The notes under the pieces: model-generated
The model's database searches: none
What the model saw: the letters and a program-made list of their open reading frames with translations, nothing else
Told to the model about the DNA's origin: nothing
Made by a program: the position numbers and the translations under genes
NCBI RefSeq assembly: GCF_001891125.1
Contig: NZ_CP015247.1
Span: 1,196,501 to 1,260,500, forward strand
Direction: 5' to 3'
Length of the DNA: 64,000 nucleotides
DNA from: Leuconostoc suionicum
GTDB taxonomy: Bacteria > Bacillota > Bacilli > Lactobacillales > Lactobacillaceae
Shown here: piece by piece, positions 52,727 to 64,000 of the stretch
Layout: each line of letters starts with the position of its first letter
Numbering within the stretch: the first letter of the stretch is position 1

Positions 52727-53446
52727 TCAATTCCCCAACTTTTCTCGCAGTTGCATGGCCATCTCAAAATCATCTGTAAAAATACCAGTCATTTGAAGAG
52801 AAAATAATTTTTTCATCTGTTCTTCATCGTTAACCGTCCAAATCCGCTGTTCAATATTAGTTTCCGATAAAGACTCATAGTTTAAATGTAATGCTTGGAG
52901 ATGATTATCAGATATCACTTTTTCTGGATCTAATATCTTAAATGGACTTAAAAATGCTAGGTTCAGTGTGTTATCAATTTGATACAAACGGTTTAAGGTT
53001 TGAATATTAAAAGAAGAAAATACTATTGGTTGTTTAAAATCATAGTCTTTGAGTGTATTTAATACTATTTCTTCTATACCTGGATATTCGAATTGATCTG
53101 TTTTCAACTCAATATTTAATTGAATATTCGAATGATTAAAAACCGCTAACACATCATCAAAGGTTGGGATATGTTCATCATGGATTTTATTTTGATTTTT
53201 TCTGTTTTCATCGTTTACTAGATAAATAGCGTGTAAATCTGCAAAATTGATATCTTTAATATAGCCAGAACTATCAGTTGTTCGATCTAATTTTTCATCA
53301 TGAATAATAACAGGAACATTATCCTTTGTTAAATGTACATCAAACTCAACAGCTTCACCATTCTGTGCTAAATATTCAAATCCAGAAATAGAATTTTCAA
53401 CAAATTTTACTGGCATACCACGATGACCAAAAATTGTTGTTGACAT
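52727..53446 (-). CDS. ugpQ: Glycerophosphodiester phosphodiesterase (UgpQ-like)
   Basis: The 239-residue TIM-barrel protein has the GDPD marks FGHRGMPVKFVENSISGF (active His and Arg), AVEFDVHLTKDNVPVIIHDEKLDRTT (metal-binding Glu/Asp and second His), and WTVNDEEQM near the end. It cuts glycerophosphodiesters such as glycerophosphocholine to glycerol 3-phosphate and an alcohol. There is no signal peptide, so it works in the cytoplasm after uptake. It begins 3 bases after the ugpB-like gene, within the ugp operon. Confidence 0.93.
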   Translation of the reverse strand: MSTTIFGHRGMPVKFVENSISGFEYLAQNGEAVEFDVHLTKDNVPVIIHDEKLDRTTDSSGYIKDINFADLHAIYLVNDENRKNQNKIHDEHIPTFDDVLAVFNHSNIQLNIELKTDQFEYPGIEEIVLNTLKDYDFKQPIVFSSFNIQTLNRLYQIDNTLNLAFLSPFKILDPEKVISDNHLQALHLNYESLSETNIEQRIWTVNDEEQMKKLFSLQMTGIFTDDFEMAMQLREKLGN

Positions 53447-53449
53447 GTG

Positions 53450-54778
53450 TTATTCTCCTGTTTGTTCGTTTGCTTCCTTAATATCAGCAGTTGTTTGCTT
53501 TGCTGCCTTGCTAAGCTCCGAATCAACGTCCTTACCATTAATAACATTTTCCATGGCATTTTGTGTATTAACACGTTCTTTGGACATTGCTGTAATCAAT
53601 GCGCCTGCACTAGCTGCATTAATCTTTGTGGCTTTCAATTGATTGACTGGTGCTGCTAAAATAGGCGTTTCCTTAAAGGCATCTTTTAGTAGTTTCGTAT
53701 CATATGATTTAGTATTAACAGCAAAGTACCCTGTGTCAATTGACCACTGTGCTTGTTCCTTAGCCGATGTAGCAAACTTCAAAAATTCAAATGAACCTTT
53801 CTGAACTTTAGTAGACTTTCCCTTTGAAAGCCAGATACTAGCACCACCAATAACAACACCGTTGGCTTTTGTACCTTCTGGATGAGGCAAATAAGTTACG
53901 CCAACATTAAAATTAGCATTTTTCTTGATATTACCTAATGAAGCTGATGAGTTCATAAACATATCTATTTGACCAGAGGTAAAGGCTGAAACTTCATTGT
54001 CTCCTGCATTTGCGCCCGTTCCATAGTCAACTAATGTACCAGCTGTAGCATTTGTTTTGATCCAGTTCAGAATGTTTTTACCAGCTTTATTATTAAAGGT
54101 AGCTTTGGTAGCTGTCTTTTTACGACCATTGCTATTGTTGACTAACGTTTGATTTTGATTAGCAAGCAATTCTTCAAAAGTCCATCCGTAAGGAAGAATT
54201 GATAACTTTGCACTACCAGTTTTTTCCTTCAGTTTTTTTGCAGCAGCAGTGACCTGTTCATAAGTTGGATTTGTTGGTAAATCATCAATACCTGCATCTT
54301 TAAAGGCATCCTTATTATAATAAAGCACTGGTGCACTTGAGTTGAAAGGCATTGAATACAATTTTCCATCAATAGTATAATAATTCAAAATATTTTTTCG
54401 CAAATTTTTAGTATTATAATTATACTTTTTAATCAATGTTTCCATAGGTTCAATCATACCTGATGTAGATAATTGCTTAGTCGAAATTTCGTTTGACTGG
54501 AATAAGTCGGGTGCCTTACTTGTGCCACCAACAGACAAAAACTTTGGTAATGCTTCGACATATTGCCCCTGGAATTCTGGTGTAACTTTATACTTTGTCT
54601 GTGACGCATTGAAATCATTAACAATACGTTCAATCGCTTGCTGGTTTTGTCCCGTCATCGAATGCCAAAACACAATGTTTTGACGTTTGGTTTCTGCAGC
54701 ATGAACCTGCGTTAATGGCAACAAAGAGCTTAATCCGATAGTTGCCAGCGCAGTATACTTTGCAAAATTTTCAAGCAT
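53450..54778 (-). CDS. ugpB: ABC transporter substrate-binding protein (UgpB-like)
   Basis: The 442-residue protein is a family 1 solute-binding protein with ETKRQNIVFWHSMTGQNQQA after the signal peptide and features of UgpB, such as PDLFQSNEISTKQL and LYSMPFNSSAPVLYYN. The N-terminal signal ends in QVHAAET, a normal signal peptidase I site. No lipobox Cys is present, which is unusual because Gram-positive binding proteins are mostly lipoproteins. The ATG has AGGAG 8 bases upstream, so a longer, lipobox-bearing form is unlikely. It follows the UgpE-like permease by 61 bases. Confidence 0.9.
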   Translation of the reverse strand: MLENFAKYTALATIGLSSLLPLTQVHAAETKRQNIVFWHSMTGQNQQAIERIVNDFNASQTKYKVTPEFQGQYVEALPKFLSVGGTSKAPDLFQSNEISTKQLSTSGMIEPMETLIKKYNYNTKNLRKNILNYYTIDGKLYSMPFNSSAPVLYYNKDAFKDAGIDDLPTNPTYEQVTAAAKKLKEKTGSAKLSILPYGWTFEELLANQNQTLVNNSNGRKKTATKATFNNKAGKNILNWIKTNATAGTLVDYGTGANAGDNEVSAFTSGQIDMFMNSSASLGNIKKNANFNVGVTYLPHPEGTKANGVVIGGASIWLSKGKSTKVQKGSFEFLKFATSAKEQAQWSIDTGYFAVNTKSYDTKLLKDAFKETPILAAPVNQLKATKINAASAGALITAMSKERVNTQNAMENVINGKDVDSELSKAAKQTTADIKEANEQTGE

Positions 54779-54839
54779 TTTATATTCTCCTATTTACTAT
54801 ATCAATTAATGGACTCTTCTCTATAAAAAGATAAACAAA

Positions 54840-55658
54840 CTACTTAATTACACCATTTGTTAAACCTTTTTTAAAATATTTCTGACCTAGGAATATGATC
54901 AACAAGGTAGGAATGACTGAAACGATTGTTGCCGCCATAATCAGTCCCCAATTACTTGCTGTATCTTGCGAACGTAATTGTCTCAACCCAATTTGAACCG
55001 TTCGAACCTTATCATTTGTTGTGGAAATCAGTGGCCACAAATACATATTCCAATTTGTTAAAAAGCTATACAACGCAAACGTAATAATACTAACTCTGGT
55101 ATAAGGCATCACAACTCTTGTAGCAAATTGAAAATGATTTAATCCCTCGATGTCACTCAATTGTCGTAAGGCCGTAGGAATTTGTTCAAAGCTTGTCTTC
55201 ATCATAAATGTGCCGAAAGCCGACGCCAAAAATGGCAATCCTATTGCTGCGTAAGTATTCAATAAGTTCAAATCACGCATTGTTGCAAAATTAGGAATAA
55301 TTTGTGCTTCAAATGGCAACATCATCGTACTTAAAAATAATATAAAGGTAACTTTTTTGAATTTAAACTTCAAAAAAACAAATGCATAGGCTGCCATAAT
55401 TGACAAAATAACTTGTCCAATCATAACTAGTCCCGAAACAATAAAACTATGCAATAGAAATTTAGTCATCGGTGTATTAGTAAAAACTTTAACATAATTT
55501 CCAAATTCAAGATGTTTGGGCCAGAGATTTCCCTGAGCAATGGATTGACTTGAAGACAAACTCAACGAAATACCTAAAAAAAGTGGTAATAACAGTAGTA
55601 TTGTTAAAATAATTAGTGAAATTAGGCGAAAGGTTTTTTGAAAGTTACTAGTTTGCAT
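54840..55658 (-). CDS. ugpE: ABC transporter permease (UgpE-like)
   Basis: The 272-residue protein has six membrane segments and the EAA loop near DIEGLNHFQFATRVVMPYTR (about residues 186-205). It forms half of the membrane channel with the UgpA-like permease. The two genes overlap by 11 bases. The family (MalG-like) carries sugars or polyols; the glycerol 3-phosphate assignment rests on the whole operon. Confidence 0.9.
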   Translation of the reverse strand: MQTSNFQKTFRLISLIILTILLLLPLFLGISLSLSSSQSIAQGNLWPKHLEFGNYVKVFTNTPMTKFLLHSFIVSGLVMIGQVILSIMAAYAFVFLKFKFKKVTFILFLSTMMLPFEAQIIPNFATMRDLNLLNTYAAIGLPFLASAFGTFMMKTSFEQIPTALRQLSDIEGLNHFQFATRVVMPYTRVSIITFALYSFLTNWNMYLWPLISTTNDKVRTVQIGLRQLRSQDTASNWGLIMAATIVSVIPTLLIIFLGQKYFKKGLTNGVIK

Positions 55659-56547
55659 CTTTAGCCCCTTTCTTATTTTTCACATAAAATTGAATCATCG
55701 TGAATACCATAATAATTATTGTCAAAATAACAGATTGTGCACTTGCTCGACCAACACTATGATTGACGAAGGCGTCTTGATAAATAGCATATACTAGCAA
55801 ATTAGTATGATAATCCGGACCACCGGAGGTTAAAATATCAACTTGTCCAAATGTTTGAAATGCATTAATCAACGTTACAACAGTAACAAAAAATATCGTA
55901 GCACTGGTTGCTGGAATCGTAATTTTTCTAAGCCTCATCCACCAAGATGCGCCATCTAAATCAGCAACTTGATACAGGTCTTGTGGAATCCCCTGAATGG
56001 CGCCTAGTAAAATTAAAAATGAAAACCCAAGATTCATCCAAACTGTCGTACCAATAATTGCTACCAGTGACCAAGTTTGATCAGATAAAAAATTAATTTG
56101 TGGTAAATGCAGTAAAGTAAGTATTTTACTAAACAAACCAATTTGTGGATTAAACATAAACAGCCATAAAATTGAAGCAACAGTTACAGAAACACCCATC
56201 GTCGATGAAAACATTGTTCGAAAGATGGCGATTCCTTTCATTTTTTGGCTGGCAAGAACAGCCATCAGATATGACATGATTAACGTTGCTATCGTTGAGA
56301 AAAATACAAATATCAATGTCACTGTAAATGATGTACCAAAACTATCTGAACTAAACAAATTTGAGAAATTTTTAAACCCAATAAATTTAATTGGATTTCC
56401 CATTAAATCAGTTAATTGCATGCTGAGAATAAATGTTTTTACCATTGGATAAAAAACAAAAATTCCTAGAATAATGAACGACGGTAACAATAGCGACCAT
56501 GCCAATAAATTTTGACTCGACGATTGTACCTTTTTATTTTTTTTCAT
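55648..56547 (-). CDS. ugpA: ABC transporter permease (UgpA-like)
   Basis: The 299-residue protein has a short basic N-terminus, six membrane segments and the EAA-type loop QVADLDGASWWMRLRKITIP (about 207-226). It pairs with the UgpE-like protein and is driven by the ATPase encoded 33 bases upstream. MalF-like family; substrate specificity is inferred from context. Confidence 0.9.
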   Translation of the reverse strand: MKKNKKVQSSSQNLLAWSLLLPSFIILGIFVFYPMVKTFILSMQLTDLMGNPIKFIGFKNFSNLFSSDSFGTSFTVTLIFVFFSTIATLIMSYLMAVLASQKMKGIAIFRTMFSSTMGVSVTVASILWLFMFNPQIGLFSKILTLLHLPQINFLSDQTWSLVAIIGTTVWMNLGFSFLILLGAIQGIPQDLYQVADLDGASWWMRLRKITIPATSATIFFVTVVTLINAFQTFGQVDILTSGGPDYHTNLLVYAIYQDAFVNHSVGRASAQSVILTIIIMVFTMIQFYVKNKKGAKDAN

Positions 56548-56580
56548 AATATTTTAATCCAACTTCTTAACAGGTATTTT

Positions 56581-57657
56581 TTAAATAGCAGCTAACTCTG
56601 ATTGACCAATTTTAATCAAATTACCTTCTGCTGTGAAAAGTAATACCTTATCTAGCAAGATATCGAAGTTAACTGAATCTCCCAAAGTTAAATTAATTTG
56701 TTCACTAGCTTTAATTCTAAAAGATTTACCAAAACCAATCTCAACTTCTATATTTGTACCATCCCCCAATGGCTCAATATGCGTCACTTTTCCTGTTAGT
56801 TTTCCAGTATTATTCATAACTATATTTTCCGGACGAACACCTAACTTAAAATTACCTTGAACCTTTTCAAAATTAAACGGTATCTTGAAAGTCTTATTTA
56901 ATTCTAAAATATCATTTTTAATACTGACATCGACTAAGTTAATCGCTGGGGATCCAAAAAAATCAGCTACAAATGTATTGGCTGGAACATTATAAAGATC
57001 TAAGGGCGAACCAATTTGCTCTATCTTACCATCGTTCAATAACATGACTTGATCGCCCATTGTCATTGCTTCTGTTTGATCATGTGTAACATAGATAACT
57101 GTTATACCAAGTTGTTGTTGTAATGAGCGTATCTCTTTGCGCATTTCAGCTCGAAGTTTAGCATCTAAATTTGATAATGGTTCATCCATTAATATAATTT
57201 GAGCATCGGATACTAATGCCCGCGCCAAAGAAACACGTTGTCGCTGACCACCAGATAAATTACCTGGCTTTTTATCTTTATATTCTTCTAAATGAACTAA
57301 ATTTAATACTTCACGTAGTTTTTTTTGTTGAATATCTTTAGCAGTATGTCTTGCTGCTAAACCAAATACAATATTTTCTGAAACTGTCAAATTAGGCATC
57401 AATGCATAATTTTGAAAGACCATAGACAAATTTCTGTTTTTTGGCGGTAATTGCGTTACATCTTTACCATCAATAACAATTGCTCCCTCGTCTATGGGAA
57501 TAAATCCTGCAATAGCATTTAAAATAGTACTTTTACCTGATCCTGATGCACCAACTAATATATAGAATTGTCCATTTTCAATTGTTGTATTAATATCTGT
57601 TAGAACCTCTTCTCCATTTTCATACGTCTTTTTCAAATGTTGCAATTCAATCGACAT
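56581..57657 (-). CDS. ugpC: ABC transporter ATP-binding protein (UgpC/MalK family)
   Basis: The 358-residue ATPase has Walker A GASGSGKSTILN (about residue 37), the signature LSGGQRQRVSLARAL, Walker B ILMDEPLSNLD and the switch His in VTHDQTEA. A C-terminal TOBE-like domain (about 275-355) is typical of MalK-type subunits. It is the first gene of the operon ugpC-ugpA-ugpE-ugpB-ugpQ-phosphatase. AGAG stands before the ATG. A gene-free 200 bases lies upstream and likely holds the operon's promoter. Confidence 0.92.
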   Translation of the reverse strand: MSIELQHLKKTYENGEEVLTDINTTIENGQFYILVGASGSGKSTILNAIAGFIPIDEGAIVIDGKDVTQLPPKNRNLSMVFQNYALMPNLTVSENIVFGLAARHTAKDIQQKKLREVLNLVHLEEYKDKKPGNLSGGQRQRVSLARALVSDAQIILMDEPLSNLDAKLRAEMRKEIRSLQQQLGITVIYVTHDQTEAMTMGDQVMLLNDGKIEQIGSPLDLYNVPANTFVADFFGSPAINLVDVSIKNDILELNKTFKIPFNFEKVQGNFKLGVRPENIVMNNTGKLTGKVTHIEPLGDGTNIEVEIGFGKSFRIKASEQINLTLGDSVNFDILLDKVLLFTAEGNLIKIGQSELAAI

Positions 57658-57793
57658 ACCATTAGCTCTCTTTCATTTCGCATCGATGCCATCATATTTG
57701 TTAACATTTCAACTATAACAACTGTTTGTAAATGCAAATACTAAAAAATGTAAATTGTATAAACGCAAAGTAATCAATAAGTATTTTTTACGT

Positions 57794-57834
57794 AAAAAAA
57801 CATCACATTACTATTTAAAGCTTGCGATGTTTTA
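57794..57834 (-). terminator. Terminator of the lacZ-aldo/keto reductase operon
   Basis: On the minus strand ACATCGCA/TGTGATGT (one G-U pair) form a stem around a 15-base loop followed by seven T. It lies just after the aldo/keto reductase gene. Confidence 0.82.
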
Positions 57835-57858
57835 AAAAAATATAATTTTTGATGAAAT

Positions 57859-62011
<4,153 letters not shown>

Positions 62012-62028
62012 TCATCGATGTTCAAAAA

Positions 62029-62042
62029 TGTAAACGCTTACT
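62029..62042 (-). promoter_or_regulatory. cre-like box upstream of lacZ
   Basis: TGTAAACGCTTACT matches the CcpA consensus at 13 of 14 positions and lies 63 bases before the start codon of lacZ. Confidence 0.75.
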
Positions 62043-62189
62043 TATCGGAGTTCATCTACTTTTGGGACTTAACGAACTTGTTAACCCTTTAGCTACCACT
62101 ATTGAATAGGTTGAATACGACAGCAACTGCAACTATAATGAAGGAATTAGGAGTGTTGTATTAATTTCAATGATTCATTGGAGGAAATA

Positions 62190-63545
62190 ATGGACAAGAA
62201 TAGTAATCCACACGTGTTAAAAAAAATACCTTTGTCTTTACGCCATCACATGACGATTCCTTGGGCCAGTTTTATTAAAAGCAAAAATATTCCAGCTAAA
62301 AATGCTAGCCTCCAGGAACGCGCCTCAATTGTTGGTCGAATTGGTATTCTCATGTTGTCTTGCGGTACTGGAGCATGGCGTGTGCGAGATGCAATGAATA
62401 AGGTCGCTAGAAAACTAGATCTTACATGCTCTGCCGATATTGGATTAATTTCATTGGAATATACTTGTTTTAGCAATAATCAAAGTTATACTCAAGTATT
62501 ATCCTTGCCAAATACAGGTGTAAATACCGACAAGCTAAATATTTTAGAGCATTTCGTTAACAATATCCAAGATGATTTTTCATCTTTAACTATTGGTCAA
62601 ATTCATCATACGATTAACGACATTCAGAATAGACCAAAGCAATATACGCCGCTCACCTCAGGCCTCGCTGCTGCTCTAGCATGTAGCGCGTTCATTTTTT
62701 TACTTGGCGGTGGTATTCCAGAGATGATCTGTTCATTTATTGGTGCTGGAATTGGAAACTATGTCCGTTCAATTTTAGGTAAACATGCTATAACTACTAT
62801 TGTGGGCGTCGCTATCAGTGTTGCCACAGCATGTATCACCTATATGTTTGCATTTAGAATATTCGAATTTTATTTCCATATTTTAGCTCAGCATGAAGCC
62901 GGATATATTGGGGCTATGCTCTTCGTTATTCCTGGTTTTCCTTTTATTACTAGCATGTTAGATATCTCTAAATTAGACATGCGCTCTGGTTTGGAAAGAC
63001 TAGCTTACGCCATAATGATCACGCTAATTGCCACATTAGTGGGCTGGTTAGTCGCTTCGCTGGTTCATTTTCGACCAGCAAACTTTTTGCCACTTGGCTT
63101 ATCGTCAGTCACACTGATGTTACTTCGTATCCCAGCCAGTTTTTGCGGTGTATTTGGTTTCTCAATCATGTTTAACAGCTCGAAAAAAATGGCTGCTGTA
63201 GCTGGTTGTATTGGGGCAATTGCCAACACTTTGCGACTAGAACTGGTCGATTTAACTACTATTCCTCCCGCAGCGGCGGCATTTGTTGCTGCTTTGGTTG
63301 CTGGATTAATCGCATCGATGGTCAATCGTTACAATGGTTATCCAAGAATTTCCTTAACTGTTCCTTCCATCGTCATTATGGTGCCTGGTTTGTATATCTA
63401 TCGTGCAGTATATAATATTGGTAACAATCAAATCGGTATTGGCGCGCTATGGATGACCAAAGCTGCTTTAATTATCATGTTCTTACCACTCGGATTGTTT
63501 GTGGCACGTGCCATACTAGATAAAGACTGGCGGCATTTTGATTAA
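62190..63545 (+). CDS. ThrE-type threonine/serine exporter family protein
   Basis: The 451-residue protein fuses the two ThrE parts: an N-terminal soluble and first membrane half (SIVGRIGILMLSCGTGAWRV, a DUF1212 mark), with segments such as GLAAALACSAFIFLLGGG, and a second half with five more segments (ThrE_2). The family exports threonine and serine. The ATG at 62190 has GGAGG 5 bases upstream. It stands alone, divergent from lacZ, and ends at a strong terminator. The true substrate is not proven. Confidence 0.87.
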   Translation: MDKNSNPHVLKKIPLSLRHHMTIPWASFIKSKNIPAKNASLQERASIVGRIGILMLSCGTGAWRVRDAMNKVARKLDLTCSADIGLISLEYTCFSNNQSYTQVLSLPNTGVNTDKLNILEHFVNNIQDDFSSLTIGQIHHTINDIQNRPKQYTPLTSGLAAALACSAFIFLLGGGIPEMICSFIGAGIGNYVRSILGKHAITTIVGVAISVATACITYMFAFRIFEFYFHILAQHEAGYIGAMLFVIPGFPFITSMLDISKLDMRSGLERLAYAIMITLIATLVGWLVASLVHFRPANFLPLGLSSVTLMLLRIPASFCGVFGFSIMFNSSKKMAAVAGCIGAIANTLRLELVDLTTIPPAAAAFVAALVAGLIASMVNRYNGYPRISLTVPSIVIMVPGLYIYRAVYNIGNNQIGIGALWMTKAALIIMFLPLGLFVARAILDKDWRHFD

Positions 63546-63552
63546 TATAAAC

Positions 63553-63596
63553 AAAAAAGCAGTAATACGCTAAATTAGCGTATTACTGCTTTTTTA
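63553..63596. terminator. Bidirectional terminator
   Basis: The perfect 15-bp stem GCAGTAATACGCTAA/TTAGCGTATTACTGC with a tiny loop has A and T runs on both sides. It ends the ThrE gene on the plus strand and the dehydrogenase gene on the minus strand. Confidence 0.95.
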
Positions 63597-63604
63597 AACA
63601 AGTA

Positions 63605-64000
63605 TCAATATCCTTTATCTAGATCAACGACATTTTGAACAAACGTACCATTAGCCATAAATGAAGGCACATTTTTTTCAAATAAACGAAATAGTCCACC
63701 TACACGACCAGCACTTTCTTGTTCACCCCAACTTGTGTGTTGTGTCAACAAAATCTGTGGTCGCTCAAATAATGGATGATTCATTGGTAATGGTTCAGGT
63801 GTTGTGACGTCTAATGCAGCATATTTGACACGAGAATCATCAATTGCTGAAAGTAGATCGTCCTGATTCAAAGTTGTGCCACGCCCAATATTGATAAACA
63901 AAAACAATTGATTAAACTGTTGGAAAAAATGCTCATCAAAAAAGTTTTCAGTTTCTTTTGTCCCTGGTAATCCGTCAACAACAACTTGCGATTTAGCTAG
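63605..64000 (-). CDS. D-isomer 2-hydroxyacid dehydrogenase, C-terminal part (cut by window edge)
   Basis: The 131 residues in the window are open to the right edge, so the start lies outside. They hold the end of the NAD-binding domain of the D-2-hydroxyacid dehydrogenase family: LPGTKETENFF, FINIGRGTTLNQDDL, AALDVTTPEPLP, and the catalytic His in LTQHTSWGE. VDGLPGTKET replaces the more common LPLT at the first block. The family reduces 2-oxoacids to D-hydroxyacids with NAD(P)H. It could be a glyoxylate/hydroxypyruvate reductase-like member; which one is not decidable from the tail. Confidence 0.85.
   Translation of the reverse strand, partial: LAKSQVVVDGLPGTKETENFFDEHFFQQFNQLFLFINIGRGTTLNQDDLLSAIDDSRVKYAALDVTTPEPLPMNHPLFERPQILLTQHTSWGEQESAGRVGGLFRLFEKNVPSFMANGTFVQNVVDLDKGY

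Overview
The window looks like chromosomal DNA of a low-GC Gram-positive lactic acid bacterium, most likely Leuconostoc or a close relative. The evidence is AT-rich DNA with Shine-Dalgarno-led genes, many short intrinsic terminators, CcpA-type cre boxes, a Lacto-usp/6S-like RNA, a KxYKxGKxW signal peptide with an LPxTG anchor, a cysK-cystathionine lyase-cysE cluster, and T-box, FMN and preQ1 leaders. The genus is an inference. I see no rRNA, tRNA, CRISPR, insertion sequence or prophage.

Layout. 0-1.3 kb: intergenic DNA and a decayed LysR regulator. 1.4-6 kb: dnaG-rpoD followed by a preQ1-riboswitch-controlled queT and a short-chain dehydrogenase. 6.2-9.3 kb: a mannose-family PTS operon with a cre box. 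9.4-11.5 kb: a TetR regulator facing an alpha/beta hydrolase across two matching operators, then a tiny basic protein. 11.5-20.2 kb: dprA, an ABC-F ATPase (possibly leaderless), pyrD, ackA, a cell-wall amidase and tex. 20.3-24.1 kb: uspA behind a Lacto-usp/6S-like RNA, a MscL-like channel and a large repeat-rich wall-anchored protein. 24.2-27.5 kb: the cysteine operon, preceded by a leader peptide with two Cys-Cys pairs and an attenuator-like terminator, then a small unknown gene. 27.7-38.1 kb: housekeeping genes hup, der, rpsA, cmk, a LysM protein, FMN riboswitch-ribU, rluB-scpB-scpA-ribT-xerD-cvfB, yqeY and rpsU. 38.2-43.6 kb: an MHS-type transporter facing a PucR regulator, an amino-acid permease and a YitT protein. 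43.7-47.2 kb: hisS-aspS under one T-box. 47.2-62 kb: galactose/lactose genes (galM, an AraC regulator, galK, a GPH transporter, then lacZ plus an aldo/keto reductase) split by a complete ugp-type glycerophosphodiester/glycerol-3-phosphate operon. 62.2-64 kb: a ThrE-type exporter and the C-terminal part of a 2-hydroxyacid dehydrogenase cut by the window edge.

How the parts work together. Six cre-like boxes (PTS, ackA, Lacto-usp/usp, galM/araC, GPH transporter, lacZ) suggest that sugar uptake, acetate formation and a 6S-like RNA answer to the same carbon signal. Lactose entering by the GPH carrier would be cut by the long LacZ; galactose would pass to GalM and GalK, but galT and galE are not in this window. 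Four RNA leaders (preQ1, Cys attenuator candidate, FMN, T-box) tie gene expression to supply of precursors. The most novel candidate is the Cys-codon leader in front of cysK, where an 8-bp complement links the leader hairpin loop to the 5' arm of the terminator before cysK.
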